Assembly (NCBI GenBank): GCA_009929735.1
Contig: RZZU01000016.1
Span: forward strand, 1-62,200
From: Clostridia bacterium
GTDB lineage: Bacteria > Bacillota > Clostridia > Lachnospirales > Anaerotignaceae
Length of the DNA: 62,200 nt
Direction of reading: 5' to 3'
Made by a program: the position numbers and the translations under genes. Position 1 is the first letter of the stretch. Each line of letters begins with the position of its first letter. Below, piece by piece: positions 52,991-61,832 of this stretch. The notes under the pieces are model-generated. The model saw nothing but the letters and a program-made list of their open reading frames with translations. It was not told where the DNA came from and ran no database searches.

Positions 52991-55585
52991 ATGGAAAAAC
53001 TTTGGATGAGGAAAAAGGATGAGCTGTTCCATGATTATGAAACTTCAAAACATGGGCTTTCGGCGGAGGAAGTGGAAAAGCGGATTCAAAAATACGGTGA
53101 AAACAAGCTGAAGGAGGGAAAACGCAAAGGAATTCTTCAGGTTTTTGTGGAGCAATTTGCGGATCTTTTGGTTATCATTTTGATTGCGGCGGCAATCATT
53201 TCCGCATTAACCGGCGGTATGGAAGGCACAATTGTCATTATTACAGTTTTGATTTTAAACGCAATTTTAGGAACGGTACAGCATTTTAAGGCAGAAAAGT
53301 CCTTGGAAAGCTTAAAAGCAATGTCTGCGCCCAATGCAAGGGTCATTCGGGACGGTGAAAAAATGGAGGTTCCTGCCGCAAAATTGGTTCCTGGGGATAT
53401 TTTACTTTTGGAAGCGGGAGATGTAGCGGCGGCAGATGGTCGTATTTTGGAAAATCATTCCTTGCAAGTCAGCGAAAGTGCGCTGACGGGGGAATCGGAA
53501 AATGTGAATAAATCTGCGGACATCATAGAAAAAGAGGAGCTTTCCTTAGGCGACCGCTTGAATATGGTGTTCAGCGGCTCCTTAATTTCTTATGGTCGTG
53601 CCGTGGTTTTGGTAACAGGCACAGGAATGGATACGGAAATCGGCAAGATTGCCAATTTAATGGAATCTGCACAGGAAAAAGCAACGCCCTTGCAAAGAAG
53701 CTTAGATGATTTTTCAAAAAAGCTTTCCTTCGTTATTTTAGGCATTTGCGTGGTTGTATTTGGATTGGGCGTATGGCGTGGCCAGCTGATCACGGATGCG
53801 CTGATGTTTGCAGTGGCTTTGGCGGTAGCGGCAATTCCCGAGGCATTAAGCTCCATTGTGACCATTGGCTTGGCAATCGGTACGCAAAAAATGGCGAGAG
53901 AAAACGCTATCATCAAAAATCTTCGTGCGGTAGAGAGTCTGGGCTGTGTTTCTGTCATCTGTTCCGATAAAACAGGTACTTTGACGCAAAACAAAATGAC
54001 GGTGCAAAAGGTTTATACCCTTGCAGGCACAACCGATGCGGATGATGTGGACTGCGGCAAAAACCCGTATACAGAGCTGATTGTAACAGGGGTACTTTGC
54101 AACGACGGCGCAATCAGCGGTGAAGCTAAGATTGGCGATCCGACGGAAACGGCTTTATTAAGCTTTTGCCGAAAAGCTGGCGGACATGAGGGAGATATTA
54201 GAAGCACCTATCCTCGTATGAGCGAACTGCCCTTTGATTCAGACAGAAAGCTGATGTCAACCCTGCATCAGGTTGATGGAACATATTTGATGATGACAAA
54301 GGGTGCGCCCGATGTTTTGCTGGCAAGATGCAACAATATTGTGGAAAAGGAAGCCGTAAGAGCAATAACCAAAAAGGATTTGGAAGCGATTATAGCGCAA
54401 AATCAGGCATTTTCCTCCCAAGGCTTACGTGTGCTGGCTTTTGCCAAAAAGGAAATCGGCGAACAACGCCGCCTTACCTTGGAGGACGAAGCGGCGTTAA
54501 CCTTTATCGGCTTAATTGCCATGATGGATCCGCCTCGTTTGGAATCTGCGCCTGCCGTTGCCGATTGTCGCAGGGCAGGTATTCGCCCCGTTATGATTAC
54601 GGGGGATCATAAGGTGACGGCTTCCGCCATTGCCAAAGAAATCGGTATTTTGCAAGAGGGTGACAGAGCCGTTGAGGGTGCGGAGCTGGAGCATATCAGT
54701 GACGATGAATTGCGTGATATGGTAAAAGAAATTTCTGTTTATGCTCGTGTATCTCCTGAGCATAAAATTCGTATCGTTAGGGCTTGGCAGGAAAACGGCT
54801 GTATTGCCGCAATGACCGGTGATGGTGTAAACGATGCACCTGCATTGAAGCAGGCAGATATTGGGATTGCCATGGGCATTACGGGTACCGAGGTTTCCAA
54901 GGATGCGGCGGCAATGATTTTAACGGATGACAACTTTGCCACCATTGTAAAAGCGGTGGGCAATGGACGAAACGTATATACAAATATCAAAAACTCCATA
55001 CAGTTTTTGCTTTCCGGCAACTTGGCTGGTATTTTGACGGTATTGTTTACCTCCTTGCTCGGCTTGCCGTTGCCGTTTACAGCGGTACAGCTGTTGTTCA
55101 TTAACCTGCTGACGGACAGCCTGCCTGCTTTGGCGGTCAATATGGAAAAACCCACAGGGGATTTATTAAATGAGAAGCCAAGAAATCCCAAGGAAAGCAT
55201 TTTGACGAAGGATTTCCTAAAAAGATTGGTAATACAGGGCGGTATGATTGCCGTTGTGACCATCATCGCTTTTTATATTGGTATGGGCATAAACGATGGC
55301 ATGGCTTGCACCATGGCATTTGCAACCCTTTGTATGGCACGCTTGTTCCATGGCTTTAACTGCCGTGGCACACACTCCGTTCTCCGTTTGCCAAGTAACC
55401 CTTACAGCTACGGTGCTTTTGCAATCGGTGCGGTTTTATTAATGGCAGTGCTGTTTGTTTCGGGATTGCATAAAATATTTGATATTAACAATGCCCTGAC
55501 AGGCACAAATATTTTGCAGATAATCGGCTTGGCTTTTGTGCCTACGCTGGTCATTCAGTTAGAGCGTTTTGTAAGAGGGAAATAA
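52991..55585 (+). CDS. P-type cation ATPase (calcium/manganese exporter type)
   Basis: An 864-residue P2-type ATPase. Order: N-terminal cation ATPase domain, actuator domain with TGES (SALTGESENVN), M4 ion-site motif AAIPEAL, phosphorylation site CSDKTGTLTQ, nucleotide domain with MTKGAPDVLL, hinge MTGDGVNDAPALKQADIG, and six C-terminal helices with NLLTDSLPALAVN. The features fit SERCA-like Ca2+ pumps and related Mn2+ exporters. The yybP-ykoY riboswitch upstream argues for manganese efflux. ATG 52991 follows AAAGGGG; the frame is open back to 52883 but that part is the riboswitch. A terminator follows at 55618. Confidence 0.94.
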   Translation: MEKLWMRKKDELFHDYETSKHGLSAEEVEKRIQKYGENKLKEGKRKGILQVFVEQFADLLVIILIAAAIISALTGGMEGTIVIITVLILNAILGTVQHFKAEKSLESLKAMSAPNARVIRDGEKMEVPAAKLVPGDILLLEAGDVAAADGRILENHSLQVSESALTGESENVNKSADIIEKEELSLGDRLNMVFSGSLISYGRAVVLVTGTGMDTEIGKIANLMESAQEKATPLQRSLDDFSKKLSFVILGICVVVFGLGVWRGQLITDALMFAVALAVAAIPEALSSIVTIGLAIGTQKMARENAIIKNLRAVESLGCVSVICSDKTGTLTQNKMTVQKVYTLAGTTDADDVDCGKNPYTELIVTGVLCNDGAISGEAKIGDPTETALLSFCRKAGGHEGDIRSTYPRMSELPFDSDRKLMSTLHQVDGTYLMMTKGAPDVLLARCNNIVEKEAVRAITKKDLEAIIAQNQAFSSQGLRVLAFAKKEIGEQRRLTLEDEAALTFIGLIAMMDPPRLESAPAVADCRRAGIRPVMITGDHKVTASAIAKEIGILQEGDRAVEGAELEHISDDELRDMVKEISVYARVSPEHKIRIVRAWQENGCIAAMTGDGVNDAPALKQADIGIAMGITGTEVSKDAAAMILTDDNFATIVKAVGNGRNVYTNIKNSIQFLLSGNLAGILTVLFTSLLGLPLPFTAVQLLFINLLTDSLPALAVNMEKPTGDLLNEKPRNPKESILTKDFLKRLVIQGGMIAVVTIIAFYIGMGINDGMACTMAFATLCMARLFHGFNCRGTHSVLRLPSNPYSYGAFAIGAVLLMAVLFVSGLHKIFDINNALTGTNILQIIGLAFVPTLVIQLERFVRGK

Positions 55586-55617
55586 TAACAACAGGATAGA
55601 AAAACTTTTAGGAAAAG

Positions 55618-55648
55618 GGCAGACAAAATAATTGTCTGCCTTTTTTTG
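55618..55648 (+). terminator. Terminator of the P-type ATPase gene
   Basis: GGCAGACAA and TTGTCTGCC form a 9-bp stem with a 5-base loop and a seven-T run. Confidence 0.88.
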
Positions 55649-55659
55649 TGCCGATAAAG

Positions 55660-55900
55660 TCAAAACCTTGAGGGCTTTGCACTCAAACACCCACAAGGGT
55701 TTGGTCAGCACTCTTGCTCCGCAAAGCTGTCCTGCGGACAGATGGCACTTCTTTGCCATTGCATCCTTGACCCATCTGAAACCGCATAAAGATATGGTTT
55801 CAATTAAAGTTTTTGGTCTTGCTTTTTTCAAAAAGCAAGCAGGGGGTTATCACTTTTGCTTTGCAAAAGCCGCCTTCGGCGTCTGCCCTTTTTTGTAAAA
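55660..55900. repeat. Modular intergenic repeat, forward orientation
   Basis: Modules in order: CCTTGAGGGCTTTGCACTCAA, AAGGGTTTGG, GCTCCGCAAAGCTG, TGTCCTGCGGACA hairpin, GAAACCGCAT...GGTTTC hairpin, AATTAAAGTTTTTGGTCTTGC box, GCTTTTTTCAAAAAGC hairpin, TTTTGCTTTGCAAAA hairpin, GCCGCCTTCGGCG and GTCTGCCC. GTCTGCC plus T tract at 55634-55649 recurs with one mismatch at 55881-55896. No gene is seen in 55586-55928. Confidence 0.82.
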
Positions 55901-55928
55901 GAAAGAAATAAAACAGGGGGCATTCCTG

Positions 55929-56435
55929 TTAGGATTCGGGCATAACGGCATAAGCCTTATCTTTTTGCAGTAAATGTATCTTTTTCATGACCTGATGGGC
56001 AAAGGGCTGTGCAATACAGCATTCTACAAAAAATGAAATTGCAAAGTTTCTAGGCCATTTGTAAAAGAAGGTTTGGATGGGCACCAAGCTAATTTGGTGC
56101 GTGCCGATCCATGTGCCGAGGACGGTTAAGAAAATGGACATCATAAACACGGTGCAAAGAATATTTATAATAATCTGTGCGTTGAAGCTGTCTTGATTGG
56201 AAACAAGAGCTGAGGTAAGCCATTGGGCAGGCTTATGTGTGCATAACACGAGCAGGATTACACAAAGCCAGATAAACGGAATTACCCGCAAAGTGTACCC
56301 CCAAGTGGTCATAGCAAAGCCCATTTCAAAGCAAGTAATGAGGGGGGCAATGATATTTACGGATAATAGAGATACAATTCATAAAAATAGGGCAAATTCT
56401 TTTTTGTTTCGTGGTAGCTTCATAAAAAATTCCAT
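55929..56435 (-). pseudogene. DUF2798 membrane protein gene interrupted by one in-frame TGA
   Basis: A 168-codon frame with AAAAGGAG nine bases before ATG 56435. It begins MEFFMKLPRNKKEFALFL, then codon 19 is TGA (56381-56379), and it continues IVSLLSVNIIAPLITCFEMGFAMTTWGYTLRVIPF to the end. The later half contains the family-like WPRNFAISFFVECCIAQPFAHQVMKKIH, which fits DUF2798 membrane proteins of unknown role. About four helices are predicted. A Gly or Arg codon changed to TGA by one base is the simplest reading. The part after the stop has only an internal ATG at 56324 without a good binding site. Confidence 0.72.
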
Positions 56436-56469
56436 TGGTTCATTCTCCTTTTTTGGTTGATGCAAAAAA

Positions 56470-56498
56470 AAGCACAAGACTAAGATAGTCTTGTGCTG
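56470..56498 (-). terminator. Terminator of tex
   Basis: AGCACAAGACTA and TAGTCTTGTGCT form a perfect 12-bp stem followed by eight T bases on the minus strand, 130 bases beyond the tex stop and upstream of the DUF2798 gene. Confidence 0.85.
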
Positions 56499-56628
56499 AT
56501 CAATTATACGCACCGAAATATGTTTTCTGCTTCATCTTACAATATGAAAAAAGAAAAAGTCAAGATATTTTTTTATAGATTTTTTGTTTCCTAAATAAGC
56601 ACCGTACTTTTATAAGCTGCCTATCGCT

Positions 56629-58770
56629 TTAATCCACGTTTTTCATGGTCAGAGAAATTCTTTTTTTCTCGATATCTACGGAGAGCACCTTTACCTTTAC
56701 CGTATCCCCCAGCTTGACAGCATCTAAGGGATGCTTGATGAAGCGGTTGCAGATTTGAGAAATATGCACCAATCCATCCTGATGCACGCCGATGTCGACA
56801 AATACGCCAAAATCGATGACATTACGTACCGTTCCTGTTAATACCATGCCCTCCTGTAAATCCTCCATGGAAAGCACATCACTGCGCAGCATGGGGGCAG
56901 GGGCATCCTCACGAGGGTCACGTCCTGGTTTTTCCAGCTCCTTGATAATATCCTGCAAGGTAGGAACGCCGATGCCGAGTGTTTCTGCCATTTTTTCGGG
57001 TGAGGATATTTTTTTTGCCAAGCCTGACACCTGTTTTTGTGCCACATCCTCCAAGGTAAAGCCGCAAGCCTTGAGGAGCTTTTCTGCCGCCGCATAGCTT
57101 TCGGGATGTACGCCTGTATGGTCTAATGCCATGGTGCTTTCGGGAATGCGCAAAAAGCCCGCACATTGCAAAAATGCCTTGGGTCCCAGCTTGGATACCT
57201 TCAACAGCTCTTTGCGGCTTTTAAATTTTCCATTTTCCTCCCGATACAGCAAAATATTTTTTGCTACGGTGCCGTTAATCCCTGCAACGTAGGAGAGGAG
57301 GGAGGGACTTGCGGTATTTAGGTCAACTCCAACGCTGTTTACACAATCTTCCACCACGCCGCCTAAGGCTTCCCCAAGACGTTTTTGGTTCATATCGTGC
57401 TGATATTGTCCGACACCGATGGATTTCGGGTCTATTTTTACCAATTCTGCCAAGGGATCCTGTATTCTTCTGCCGATGGAAACGGCACTGCGCAGGGATA
57501 CATCGTATTGCGGAAATTCCTCCGCCCCAAGCTTTGAAGCCGAATAGACGGAAGCACCTGCTTCGTTGGTAATAATATACTGGACTTTTCTGTCCAAATT
57601 TTTCAAAATTGCTGCAACAAATTGCTCCGATTCTCTGGAGGCGGTGCCGTTTCCAATGGAAATCAGCTCAACGCCATAGGTTTCAATCAGTCTGATTAAG
57701 GTTTTTTCGGCCTCTGCCGTTTTGCTTTGGGGCGGCGTTGGGTAAATGACTGCCGTTTCAAGGGGCTTTCCCGTTTCGTCAATGACGGCAAGCTTACAGC
57801 CTGTACGAAAGGCAGGGTCTAAAGCCAAAACCATTTTGCCTGCGATGGGCGGCTGTAATAAAAGCTGTTTTAAGTTCTCACGGAAAACGACCAATGCCGA
57901 TTCCTCCGCTTTTTCCGTAAAATCGTTGCGAAGCTCTCGCTCCAAGGAGGGGGCAATCAGGCGTTTATAGCTGTCCTCGATGACTTCTTGCAAAAGTTCG
58001 GCGGTATGGCTATTTTTTTTGATGATAGTACGCCCGATTTTTTCAAAAAGCTTATCATCCTCGCCTTGAATTTTCACAGAGAGAAAGCCTTCCTTTTCCC
58101 CACGGTTTAGGGCTAAAATACGGTGGGAGGCAATGGATTTCAACGGCTCTGTGTAATGATAATACATTTCGTATACAGACGGCTCTTCCTTTGTTTTTTG
58201 GGATACCAGCAAGCCGTTTTTCATCCATTCCTCACGGAGCATTTTTCTAATATTGGCGTCATCGGAGAGCTGTTCCGCCAAAATATCCTTTGCACCCTCC
58301 AAAGCATCCTCAACGGAGGGAACACCCTTTTCCTCATCCACAAAAAGAGCGGCATATTCCCCCAAGGGGGTCAATAAAACCTGTCCCCAAATCATTTCTG
58401 CCAAAGGCTCCAAGCCTTTTTCCTTGGCAATGGAGGCTCTGGTGCGGCGTTTTGGGCGGAAAGGGCGGTAAATATCGTCAATTTCTGTTTGCGTCATTGC
58501 GCTGTTTAGTTTTTTCTCCAATTCCTCGGTAAGATTGCCCTGTTCCGCAATCGAGGAACGCACCTGTTCCCTTTTTTCCTCCAAATTTCTGAGGGCGGTC
58601 AACCGATCGGCAAGCGCACGAATGACCTGATCGTCCAAAGAGCCTGTCATTTCCTTGCGGTATCGGGCAATGAAGGGCACGGTGTTGCCTTCATCCAAAA
58701 GTGCTACCGTTTGCTCAACTTGAAAAGTCTTGATGTTCAATTCTTCCTGTAACCGTTTCAAAATATCCAT
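56629..58770 (-). CDS. tex: Tex-family RNA-binding transcription accessory protein
   Basis: A 713-residue Tex protein, a conserved nucleic-acid-binding factor related to eukaryotic Spt6. Domains in order: N-terminal helical Tex region (GNTVPFIARYRKEMTGSLDD, RPKRRTRASIAKEKGLEPLA), YqgF/RNase H-like domain (MVLALDPAFRTGCKLAVID), helix-hairpin-helix (VDLNTASPSLLSYVAGINGTVAKNI), and C-terminal S1 domain (GMVLTGTVRNVIDFGVFVDIGVHQDGLVHISQI). I chose ATG 58770 because the family starts MDILKRLQEEL there and AAAGGATGG lies upstream. Confidence 0.96.
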   Translation of the reverse strand: MDILKRLQEELNIKTFQVEQTVALLDEGNTVPFIARYRKEMTGSLDDQVIRALADRLTALRNLEEKREQVRSSIAEQGNLTEELEKKLNSAMTQTEIDDIYRPFRPKRRTRASIAKEKGLEPLAEMIWGQVLLTPLGEYAALFVDEEKGVPSVEDALEGAKDILAEQLSDDANIRKMLREEWMKNGLLVSQKTKEEPSVYEMYYHYTEPLKSIASHRILALNRGEKEGFLSVKIQGEDDKLFEKIGRTIIKKNSHTAELLQEVIEDSYKRLIAPSLERELRNDFTEKAEESALVVFRENLKQLLLQPPIAGKMVLALDPAFRTGCKLAVIDETGKPLETAVIYPTPPQSKTAEAEKTLIRLIETYGVELISIGNGTASRESEQFVAAILKNLDRKVQYIITNEAGASVYSASKLGAEEFPQYDVSLRSAVSIGRRIQDPLAELVKIDPKSIGVGQYQHDMNQKRLGEALGGVVEDCVNSVGVDLNTASPSLLSYVAGINGTVAKNILLYREENGKFKSRKELLKVSKLGPKAFLQCAGFLRIPESTMALDHTGVHPESYAAAEKLLKACGFTLEDVAQKQVSGLAKKISSPEKMAETLGIGVPTLQDIIKELEKPGRDPREDAPAPMLRSDVLSMEDLQEGMVLTGTVRNVIDFGVFVDIGVHQDGLVHISQICNRFIKHPLDAVKLGDTVKVKVLSVDIEKKRISLTMKNVD

Positions 58771-58803
58771 TTTATGCCATCCTTTATTTTTGATATTTTT
58801 CTC

Positions 58804-59017
58804 TTGGAAAACCATAGGTTTTCACAGACTAAAGACAAATTTAAAACCTTGAGGGCTTTGCCCTCAAACACCCAGAAGGGTTCACCCTTGACCCGCCTAA
58901 ACCCGCATAGATATGCGGGTTTAAATAAAAGTTTTTGGTCTTGCTTTTTTCAAAAAGCAAGTAGGTTTGGGCAAGGCCCAAGGTTTGTCTATGCTTTTGG
59001 AAAACCATAGGTTTTCA
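58804..59017. repeat. Modular intergenic repeat flanked by 21-bp direct repeats
   Basis: A 21-bp sequence starting TTGGAAAACC and ending GGTTTTCA occurs at 58804-58824 and again at 58997-59017; it is itself a GAAAACC-ATA-GGTTTTC hairpin. Between lie CCTTGAGGGCTTTGCCCTCAA, AAGGGTTCACCCTT, AACCCGCAT...ATGCGGGTT hairpin, AATAAAAGTTTTTGGTCTTGC, GCTTTTTTCAAAAAGC, GTTTGGGCAAGGCCCAAGG and TTTGTCTATGCT. Confidence 0.85.
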
Positions 59018-59039
59018 GTTTTTCATCTAAAAAATCGGT

Positions 59040-60086
59040 TTATTTGCAGTGATATGCAAGCCAAAGCTTGTTCAATTTTTCTTTGCAGGCTTTGGCAGTA
59101 TCTGTTAATGTATACCCGAAAAATTCCCCTTCGGTTTTTTCCACCAAACCCCGTTTGATTAAATAATCCAGATGCGACATGGTTTCTCCGACTGCAAACC
59201 AACGCTGCGAAAGGGGGAATTCCTCCCAAGTTTTGCCTCGCATAGACCATTTTAAACAAGAGCCGATTTTTGTTGCGTGTTCCTTTGGAAATTTTTCTAC
59301 AGCGTCAAGAGTTTCCTCCAAACGTATCAAATGATGGTGAAGGATTTCCTCAATACGCACATACACATCCATTTCATTTTTTCTGTGGGCAGGCAAAACC
59401 GTTTTCATGGCGAAGGCACGAATTTTTACCAAGCTGTCCAGATAATCCCCCAAGGCGTCCTCAATGCCCACCCAAGAGGTAATATTGGGCGTAATATCAA
59501 ATAAGATATGGTCGGCGGAAAGCATCAGCTGTTCCTCGGGCAGATACAGGCAGGTTTGCCCCGGCGTATGCCCCGGAACAAAAACGCACTGAAACGTAAG
59601 AGAACCCACCCGAATCATATCCCCATCGCTGACACGTTCGGCATCAAAATAATAATCGGGTTCAAAGCCTCTGGCAGGATTTTCGTCCTTCAGCCAAGCC
59701 ACCTGTTCCTCCGTAAAGCCTTCTTTTCGGTAAAGCACATCGAAGGTGTCCCAACGGTTTCCGTTTAAAATCCAGCCCAAATAATCATGGTCACTTTTGC
59801 TCATATAAATTTTACCGGGCTTTCCGTGCATCACCGCAGGGGCAAGACCTGAGTGGTCGGAATGAAGATGGGTTAAAAACATATTTGTTTTTTCCCAATC
59901 CACGTTTAGCTCTCGCAAGCCTTCCAACAACGCCTCCTTGCATTCGGGACGATTAAAGCCTGTATCAATAATCAGGCTTTCACCGCTATCTTGCACCACA
60001 TAGCAATTTAAGTTTTTTAACGGATTGTTGGGCAGGGGCACATCTATTTTATAAATCTTTGGATTTTCATAAACCTGTGTAATCAT
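59040..60086 (-). CDS. MBL-fold metallo-hydrolase with C-terminal winged helix
   Basis: A 348-residue metallo-beta-lactamase-fold hydrolase. Zinc ligands are in THLHSDHSG (HxHxDH), FVPGHTPGQTCLY, LSADHILFD and LPAHR. A C-terminal region (about 255-345; WEEFPLSQRWFAVGETMSHLDYLIKRGLVEKTEGEFFGYTLT) looks like a winged helix, typical of the glyoxalase II/RNase-like LACTB2 branch. The likely chemistry is thioester or nucleic-acid phosphodiester hydrolysis; the substrate is not known. AAAGGAAAATGAG lies before ATG 60086. Confidence 0.9.
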   Translation of the reverse strand: MITQVYENPKIYKIDVPLPNNPLKNLNCYVVQDSGESLIIDTGFNRPECKEALLEGLRELNVDWEKTNMFLTHLHSDHSGLAPAVMHGKPGKIYMSKSDHDYLGWILNGNRWDTFDVLYRKEGFTEEQVAWLKDENPARGFEPDYYFDAERVSDGDMIRVGSLTFQCVFVPGHTPGQTCLYLPEEQLMLSADHILFDITPNITSWVGIEDALGDYLDSLVKIRAFAMKTVLPAHRKNEMDVYVRIEEILHHHLIRLEETLDAVEKFPKEHATKIGSCLKWSMRGKTWEEFPLSQRWFAVGETMSHLDYLIKRGLVEKTEGEFFGYTLTDTAKACKEKLNKLWLAYHCK

Positions 60087-60198
60087 CTCATTTTCCTTTC
60101 GTCCTTTGTATTTCTTTATCCTATTATAATGGAAATTAAAATTTTAAACAAGTAAGATTGCAAAATGGAATATATTTTAAATATTATGTAATATATAG

Positions 60199-60227
60199 TT
60201 GACATTAAGAAGAATATATTGTATAAC
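60199..60227 (+). promoter_or_regulatory. Promoter of the XRE regulator pair
   Basis: TTGACA (60199-60204) and TATAAC (60222-60227) are spaced by 17 bases, 31 bases before the start codon. Confidence 0.83.
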
Positions 60228-60258
60228 TAAAGTATGACAGAGGAAAGGAAGCGAAGAA

Positions 60259-60459
60259 ATGAAAAACTTAAAGATAAAGTCTGCAAGGGCGGCTTTAGAC
60301 CTTTCTCAGGATGAGCTTGCGCAAAAAGTGGGTGTAACAAGACAAACCATTGGGATGATTGAAGCGGGGAAATATAACCCCACCTTAAATTTGTGCATCG
60401 CCCTTTGCAAGGCTTTGGGAAAAACGTTGGATGAACTTTTTTGGGAAGCGGAAAAATAA
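60259..60459 (+). CDS. Small XRE-family helix-turn-helix regulator
   Basis: A 66-residue DNA-binding protein consisting almost only of a Cro/CI-type helix-turn-helix (SQDELAQKVGVTRQTIGMIEAGKYNPTLNLCIALCKALGKTLDELF). It belongs to the YozG-like class of small regulators that usually control themselves and a cotranscribed membrane protein. GAGGAAAGGAAG precedes ATG 60259, and the next gene starts 15 bases after its stop. Confidence 0.93.
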   Translation: MKNLKIKSARAALDLSQDELAQKVGVTRQTIGMIEAGKYNPTLNLCIALCKALGKTLDELFWEAEK

Positions 60460-60474
60460 AAATAGGAGGCAAAA

Positions 60475-60915
60475 ATGATGAAAATTCGGGATGAAAGAGT
60501 GGAACAAACGAAAAATAAAATTTTAGCAGAGCTGATGCGGCTTGTGTGTCTTTTTGTTGTTATATCCTTTGTTGTAAAATCTCTGTATTTTAAAATGGAC
60601 TTATCACAGTGTATTACAGAGTATGCGATTTTGATTGCAGCCCCGATTTACCAAATGGTGCGCAGCCGTCAGCTTGGGGTGGTGCTTGCCACAAATCTAC
60701 GGCAGCAGATGAGTCCGAAAAGAAATATAATTGCGGCGATTTCAGGCATCGCTGTATTCTTTCTCTTTTGGCTGACCAGCGGACGGCAGGTTTCGGGAGA
60801 GTTTGCCGTTTCGTATATTGTAACCTTCTGCGTGGTGTTTTTTCTGGTTCGGGTTGTTTTTGTCCACTTTGAGGAGCAAAGAATGAAAAAATTGGAAAAG
60901 AAATATGAGGATTAA
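60475..60915 (+). CDS. Membrane protein cotranscribed with the XRE regulator (DUF6773-like)
   Basis: A 146-residue protein with four hydrophobic segments (about 20-38, 46-60, 85-101, 109-127) and charged ends (MKIRDERVEQTKNKI at the front, EEQRMKKLEKKYED at the back). It resembles the DUF6773 class found beside XRE regulators, but I hold this assignment loosely. AGGAGG (60463-60468) serves ATG 60475 or 60478. The pair may be a stress-sensing or toxin-antitoxin-like unit; nothing in the sequence proves either. Confidence 0.75.
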   Translation: MMKIRDERVEQTKNKILAELMRLVCLFVVISFVVKSLYFKMDLSQCITEYAILIAAPIYQMVRSRQLGVVLATNLRQQMSPKRNIIAAISGIAVFFLFWLTSGRQVSGEFAVSYIVTFCVVFFLVRVVFVHFEEQRMKKLEKKYED

Positions 60916-60989
60916 ACGAAAAAACTTCCAAAAAGAAAGAAAAATATAAAAAAGCCTTGCAGAGTCAGGATTTTTGTGATATTTTATTT

Positions 60990-61045
60990 TAGTGTCGGTA
61001 ATTATGCCGACTGCAATCCTTGTTCTCCCAAATGGGGAGAGCCAT
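60990..61045 (+). promoter_or_regulatory. Structured leader of rpsF
   Basis: GTCGG and GCCGAC (about 60994-61011) and GTTCTCCC and GGGGAGAGC (61022-61042) form two hairpins just before the rpsF binding site. In many bacteria this leader binds the S6:S18 complex for autoregulation. I did not confirm the CCG-bulge signature of that motif. Confidence 0.4.
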
Positions 61046-61070
61046 ATGTCCAAAAGGAGGTGTAACAGAT

Positions 61071-61358
61071 ATGAACAAGTACGAATTAGCTATGATTTTA
61101 AGTCCCGTACTGGACGAAGAAGGTAGAGTAGAAGAAGTAGCAAAAATTCAGGCTACTTTGGAAAGATTTGGTGCGAAAATCGAAAAGGTTGATGATTGGG
61201 GCAAAAGAAAGCTCGCTTACGAAATTAAAAAAGTAAACGAAGGTTTCTACAGCTTCACAGCATTCGAAGCTCCAGCAGATGCTCCCGCAGAAATCGAAGC
61301 TCGTTTGCGTATTATGGAAAGCGTTCTGCGTTATCTCATTATCCGCAAAGAGGCGTAA
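61071..61358 (+). CDS. rpsF: 30S ribosomal protein S6
   Basis: A 95-residue ribosomal protein S6 that pairs with S18 on the platform of the small subunit. MNKYELAMILSPVLDEEGRVEEVAKIQ and WGKRKLAYEIKKVNEGFYSFTAFEAP are conserved. ATG 61071 has AAGGAGGTG eight bases upstream; the frame opens at 61020 but without a start signal. It heads the rpsF-ssb-rpsR operon, with ssb 15 bases downstream. Confidence 0.97.
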   Translation: MNKYELAMILSPVLDEEGRVEEVAKIQATLERFGAKIEKVDDWGKRKLAYEIKKVNEGFYSFTAFEAPADAPAEIEARLRIMESVLRYLIIRKEA

Positions 61359-61373
61359 GAAGGAGGGAATCCT

Positions 61374-61805
61374 ATGAACAAAGTGATTCTTATGGGCCGA
61401 CTGACCAAGGACCCCGAGGTTAGATATTCTCAGGGAAATGAACCTTTGGCCGTAGCCAGATACTCTTTGGCGGTGAACCGCCGCTTCAAACGCCAAGGCG
61501 AGCCCGATGCTGACTTTATCAATTGTGTTTCCTTTGGTAAAGCAGGAGAATTCGCGGAAAAATACTTCAAAAAAGGTCAGATGGTCAGCGTTATCGGCAG
61601 ACTTCAGGTTCGTTCCTGGGACGATAACGAGGGGAAGAAACACTGGAGCACCGACGTTGTAGTGGAAGAACAGTACTTTGCCGAAAGCAAAGCATCGTTT
61701 GAAGGCCATAAGGCCGAGACTCCTGCTGCGCCGAAGCAAACAGCGCAAGCCGAAGGCTTCTACCCGATTGATGAAAGCATTGAAGATGACGATCTGCCCT
61801 TCTAA
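61374..61805 (+). CDS. ssb: Single-stranded DNA-binding protein
   Basis: A 143-residue SSB with an N-terminal OB fold (MNKVILMGRLTKDPEVRYSQGNEPLAVARYSLAVNRRF, residues 1-105), a Gln/Ala-rich linker and the acidic C-terminal tip DDDLPF that recruits replication and repair proteins. GAAGGAGG precedes ATG 61374. Its place between rpsF and rpsR is the usual Firmicutes arrangement. Confidence 0.97.
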   Translation: MNKVILMGRLTKDPEVRYSQGNEPLAVARYSLAVNRRFKRQGEPDADFINCVSFGKAGEFAEKYFKKGQMVSVIGRLQVRSWDDNEGKKHWSTDVVVEEQYFAESKASFEGHKAETPAAPKQTAQAEGFYPIDESIEDDDLPF

Positions 61806-61832
61806 CATTCAGTAAAGAAGGAGGACTTAGAC

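Noticed and set aside
55634..55896. Third pair of flanking direct repeats (GTCTGCC plus T tract) around the 55.7 kb element
   Set aside because: The right copy is explained by an internal module shared with the 43.3 kb element, and the match has a mismatch and low complexity.
60259..60915. Toxin-antitoxin or defence system
   Set aside because: The membrane protein has no known toxin motif, and XRE-membrane pairs of this kind are common housekeeping units.
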